Source of the DNA: Rutidosis leptorrhynchoides | Lineage: Eukaryota > Streptophyta > Magnoliopsida > Asterales > Asteraceae | DNA: 64,000 bases | Direction: 5' to 3' | Assembly (NCBI RefSeq): GCF_046630445.1 | Contig: NC_092334.1 | Coordinates: forward strand, 188,238,501 to 188,302,500 | In this document: positions 61,596 through 64,000 of the stretch, piece by piece | How positions within the stretch are numbered: position 1 is the stretch's first letter | Layout of the letters: each line of letters opens with the position of its first letter | Notes under the pieces: generated by a model | Databases searched by the model: none | What the model saw: only the letters and a program-made list of their open reading frames with translations | Told to the model about the DNA's origin: nothing | Translations under genes and position numbers: made by a program

Positions 61596-62225
61596 ATGTC
61601 TACCTCTAGTACAAATCCCATTGATTCACCTAATAATAATGAAGAGTCGAATATATTTTAGGAAGATTCACAAATTCCCGAAGAGGAACTGGAAGAGGAG
61701 GAGCCGGAAGAGGAGGAACCGGAAGAAGAGGAACCAGAAGAGGAGGAATCGAAAGAGGAGGAATCAGAAGAAGAAGAGGTTCCGGAGGAAGAAATATTGA
61801 TACCTATAGTAAATCGATAAAATAAAAGAAAATCCTCAACCAACAGACCAAAGTTAATAATGGCCAATGGTGTTTCCGCCGAGGAAGCAAAATATTGGGA
61901 AGATTACCAATTTTCCGATGAATCGGATCCCGATGAGGATTCCAATGATGTTATAGAAATTACCTCGACCCAATTTAATAAAGCGAAAGAAAATAATAAG
62001 GGAAAAGGTATAAAAATAGAGAAACCCGATTCCAACCCCGACGGCAACATCAATATTTCTTTAAATGTAACAATGACCCGGGAACCTCTAAACCACCAGG
62101 TTTTTCTAAACCATTATGGAAAACGACTGCTCGTATTAGAGGAACACCATATATTCCTAGAAAATTAGGAAAATGAACCAAGTCCGAAGAAGAAGAAACC
62201 AGTGATTCAGATTAGAAGGTTGTAA
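61596..62225 (+). pseudogene. Acidic pre-gag ORF of element B2 (broken)
   Basis: ATG 61596 opens a frame to TAA 62223-62225 with in-frame TAG 61659, TAA near 61818 and TAG 62166. A Glu-rich tract (EEEEPEEEEPEEEE type) spans about 61680-61800, followed by a Ser/Asp/Glu stretch (SDESDPDEDSNDVIEI) and a basic end (SPKKKKPVIQIRRL). Position and acidic character match the pre-gag ORFs of A and G, but no coiled coil is evident. The Arg/Lys-rich frame at 61579-61800 is a shadow of the Glu tract. Confidence 0.55.
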
Positions 62226-62352
62226 TCATGTTGTGTATTATATGTATTGTAGTGTGCTTGTACTTTTATGTTCTATGTAAAAATTGCTTGTATTGTTTGT
62301 TAATTATCTTTTACGAATCTAATCCTGGTCTATTTTGCAGTATAAAAACAAA

Positions 62353-63045
62353 ATGGACATTAAGGGTAGACAACCGAATATTTTAGAAGACCTACCAGAG
62401 GATATGATTGAGGAAATCTTGTCTAGAGTCGGTCAGAATTCATCAGCACATTTAGTTATGGTGAAATTAACTTGTCAAACATTTGAAAGACTTTCCAGAA
62501 ATGCCTTAGTTTATAAAAGGCTTTCCTTTGATAGGTGGGACATATCATATTGGGGAGACCGTAAGTTACGCCGTGTTTTCTTTAAAGCGTTAAATGCGGG
62601 GAACCTAAATGCAATTTTACTCTACGGGTTAAGAACCTATTTTGACTCAACATATCCCAACATAGGATTTCGTGAATTAGAAAGAACTTCTAACATGCAA
62701 CATAAAGAAGCATGTTATGCTTACGGGTTAGTGATGTTCGCTTCTTACCAAAGTGAGAAAAAGAACATTGGATTGCAACTTTTAAATAAAACCTTCCCAC
62801 AAGTGACGGATTCAGTAGTTGGGGTGAGAAATAAGGTTTTTAGATTATTACGGGGCTGTTGGACATTACAAAACCCTCGTCCTTTTGACGACATTACAAC
62901 ATGCTGCCTAGCCAATGGTCATAACGGTTATTTTCCGCAAGACCAAGGATGGGAAGTCGTCTTAGTAAAACCAGAATGCAAAACTTGTTTCTGGACTTTT
63001 GAATTACGTGTCTTTATTTCCTTTGCTGAACAACTTGCGTATTAA
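62353..63045 (+). CDS. F-box protein ORF captured in element B2
   Basis: Intact 230-codon ORF from ATG 62353 to TAA 63043-63045. Residues about 9-50 are an F-box (LEDLPEDMIEEILSRVG, then KLTCQTFERLSRN). The middle resembles the At2g35280/At1g67623-like F-box family (FFKALNAGNLNAILLYGLR, EACYAYGLVMFA), which ends in a C..C.W segment, here CKTCFWTFELRVF. F-box proteins bind SKP1 in SCF ubiquitin ligases and pick substrates. TATTTTGCAG directly upstream (62331-62340) looks like a splice acceptor, so a subgenomic spliced RNA is possible. Neighbouring pre-gag and gag frames have stops but this one has none. Family assignment is from memory of motifs. Confidence 0.75.
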   Translation: MDIKGRQPNILEDLPEDMIEEILSRVGQNSSAHLVMVKLTCQTFERLSRNALVYKRLSFDRWDISYWGDRKLRRVFFKALNAGNLNAILLYGLRTYFDSTYPNIGFRELERTSNMQHKEACYAYGLVMFASYQSEKKNIGLQLLNKTFPQVTDSVVGVRNKVFRLLRGCWTLQNPRPFDDITTCCLANGHNGYFPQDQGWEVVLVKPECKTCFWTFELRVFISFAEQLAY

Positions 63046-63214
63046 CTAGATTTATCTTCAAAACTGTCCTGTATCATAGTGCACTATATTTCATGTTATA
63101 TGTAATATAGTGAAGTTGTAAGTTTGAAGAATATTTGTACGTGATATATTATTATAATCAGTTTTTCATATGGAATTGTAGTAGATGAATTGTATATTAG
63201 CTACTAAGTATGAA

Positions 63215-63229
63215 CTTAACGGGTAGGTA
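63215..63229 (+). promoter_or_regulatory. Internal PPT-like motif of element B2
   Basis: CTTAACGGGTAGGTA, 14 of 15 bases like the true PPT of element G (45698-45712) and similar to its internal copy (42521-42535); followed by TACCC, making GGGTAGGTAGTACCC partly palindromic. Confidence 0.5.
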
Positions 63230-63332
63230 GTACCCGAATTTAAACTTATAAAACGCTAATATGAAGAAAAAGATTTTATAAATGAGTTCATATTATGCTA
63301 CGAAATACTATTGACTACTCTTAATATTCTAT

Positions 63333-63872
63333 ATGATTAACTCGATTCAGTTGGCTATTTTGAAGGAAATGGCACCGACTACTCGACACACCATGAATAT
63401 GAGCGAAGAGGAATTTCGTACCTTTCTTGCTGCAAACATAGCCGCAATACAGGCTGCGCTACATACCAACAATAACTCTGAATCTAGCAATGCAGCTAAC
63501 AGTGCAAGAAATCGTGTAGGATGCTCCTACAAAGAATTCACTGCCTGCAAACCTTTGGAATTTGATGGAACCGAAGGACTAATTGGATTGAAACGGTGGA
63601 CCGAGAAAGTCGAATCGGTGTTTGCCGAAAGTAAGTGTACTGAAGAGGACAAAGTTAAGTACGCTACGCATACCTTCACAGGTACTGCGTTAACGTGGTG
63701 GAACACCTATCTTGAACAGGTAGGACAAAATGCTGCTTACGCACTACCGTGGTCGGCATTCAAGCAATTGATGAACGAGCAGTACCGTCCTAGAAACGAA
63801 GTCAATAAACTCAAGGAAGAACTTAGAGAGTTACGAACACAAGGGTTCGACGTTATCACATATGAACGATGA
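63333..63872 (+). pseudogene. gag: Element B2 gag, N-terminal half
   Basis: ATG 63333 (a second ATG at 63369 is as likely) to TGA 63870-63872. Residues about 60-170 match the chromovirus gag fold (LIGLKRWTEKVESVF, ALTWWNTYL, QLMNEQYRPRNEVNKL). The TGA falls where an Arg is expected (YER-R-FTEL), so CGA to TGA fits. Gag-like sequence continues to about 63885, where the next LTR starts. Confidence 0.85.
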
Positions 63873-63885
63873 TTCACAGAGTTGT

Positions 63886-64000
63886 TGATGTTAAAGCTAA
63901 GGGGTATAAAATACTATTAAATTTTAGCAGGAAATACTATTAAATACGATACAATTTTACACAAGATATTTATTTATTTATAGAATGGATATACTTAAAC
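63886..64000 (-). repeat. D-type LTR inserted in B2 gag (partial)
   Basis: TGATG at 63886, then GGGGTATAAAATACTATT and a stretch from about 63934 to 64000 that closely matches 29223-29289, the end of LTR D in the same orientation. It breaks the gag frame of B2. The element would run off to the right; the five bases before are GTTGT. Confidence 0.7.

Larger units (their letters stand above)
57857..63885 (+). mobile_element. Element B2: family B chromovirus with F-box ORF
   Basis: 5' LTR, PBS, broken acidic pre-gag ORF, intact F-box ORF, internal PPT-like motif, then the N-terminal part of gag, cut at 63886 by a D-type LTR. Pol and the 3' LTR are not in the window. The gag sequence (LTWWNTYL) resembles that of element A, so it is a Tekay-like chromovirus. 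Confidence 0.82.

Noticed and set aside
61579..61800. Arg/Lys-rich 73-codon frame
   Set aside because: Out-of-frame reading of the Glu-rich tract of the pre-gag ORF.

Overview
The window looks like intergenic DNA from a large, repeat-rich plant nuclear genome. It is AT-rich and packed with nested, mostly decayed LTR retrotransposons; chromovirus (Tekay/Del-like) and Athila-like Ty3/gypsy lineages dominate. It also carries LINE, Helitron-type and TIR elements and very long (AT)n tracts. I infer a eudicot, possibly Asteraceae, but nothing here fixes the species. I see no convincing free-standing host gene, rRNA or functional tRNA gene.

Layout. 1-2050 is the 3' part of an LTR (family B) sitting in the 5' LTR of chromovirus A (2051-12143, + strand, broken gag-pol). 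A in turn lies in the 3' end of an Athila-like element D on the minus strand (12144-31160: 5' LTR 29178-31160, PBS, gag-pol running from 28020 down to 22413, extra 3' ORFs). A complete element C (14018-21695, + strand, TSD GTTTA) is inserted in D; it shares D's LTR and leader but has an unrelated ORF in place of gag-pol. 31161-37191 holds a Helitron-type 3' end, an ORF1-only LINE (32618-34775) and a small GGATAT-rich element. 37192-49761 is a complete 12.6 kb element G (TSD TATGT) with about 4 kb LTRs and no gag-pol, like a LARD. 49884-51354 is a TIR element (PIF/Harbinger-like, TSD TAA) filled by a CpG-rich 27-bp minisatellite. 51358-53699 is flank with Helitron-like and LINE scraps. 53700-57856 is the 5' LTR and leader of element F, interrupted by a second family-B element (57857-63885) that carries an intact F-box ORF between its pre-gag ORF and its gag. 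That copy is cut at 63886 by another D-type LTR running off the window.

How the parts work together. A, D and B2 encode, or once encoded, capsid, protease, RT/RNase H and integrase. All have in-frame stops, several at arginine positions where CGA to TGA is the simplest change, and A and D have also lost catalytic residues. C and G look like non-autonomous passengers that keep LTR, PBS and PPT and would borrow enzymes from D-like and B-like partners. The most unusual signals are non-coding: a ten-hairpin tandem array with compensatory stem changes in the LTR of F, pairs of perfect palindromes at constant spacing (32 bp in C and D, 20 bp in F), the 27-bp minisatellite, and the F-box gene inside a retrotransposon.
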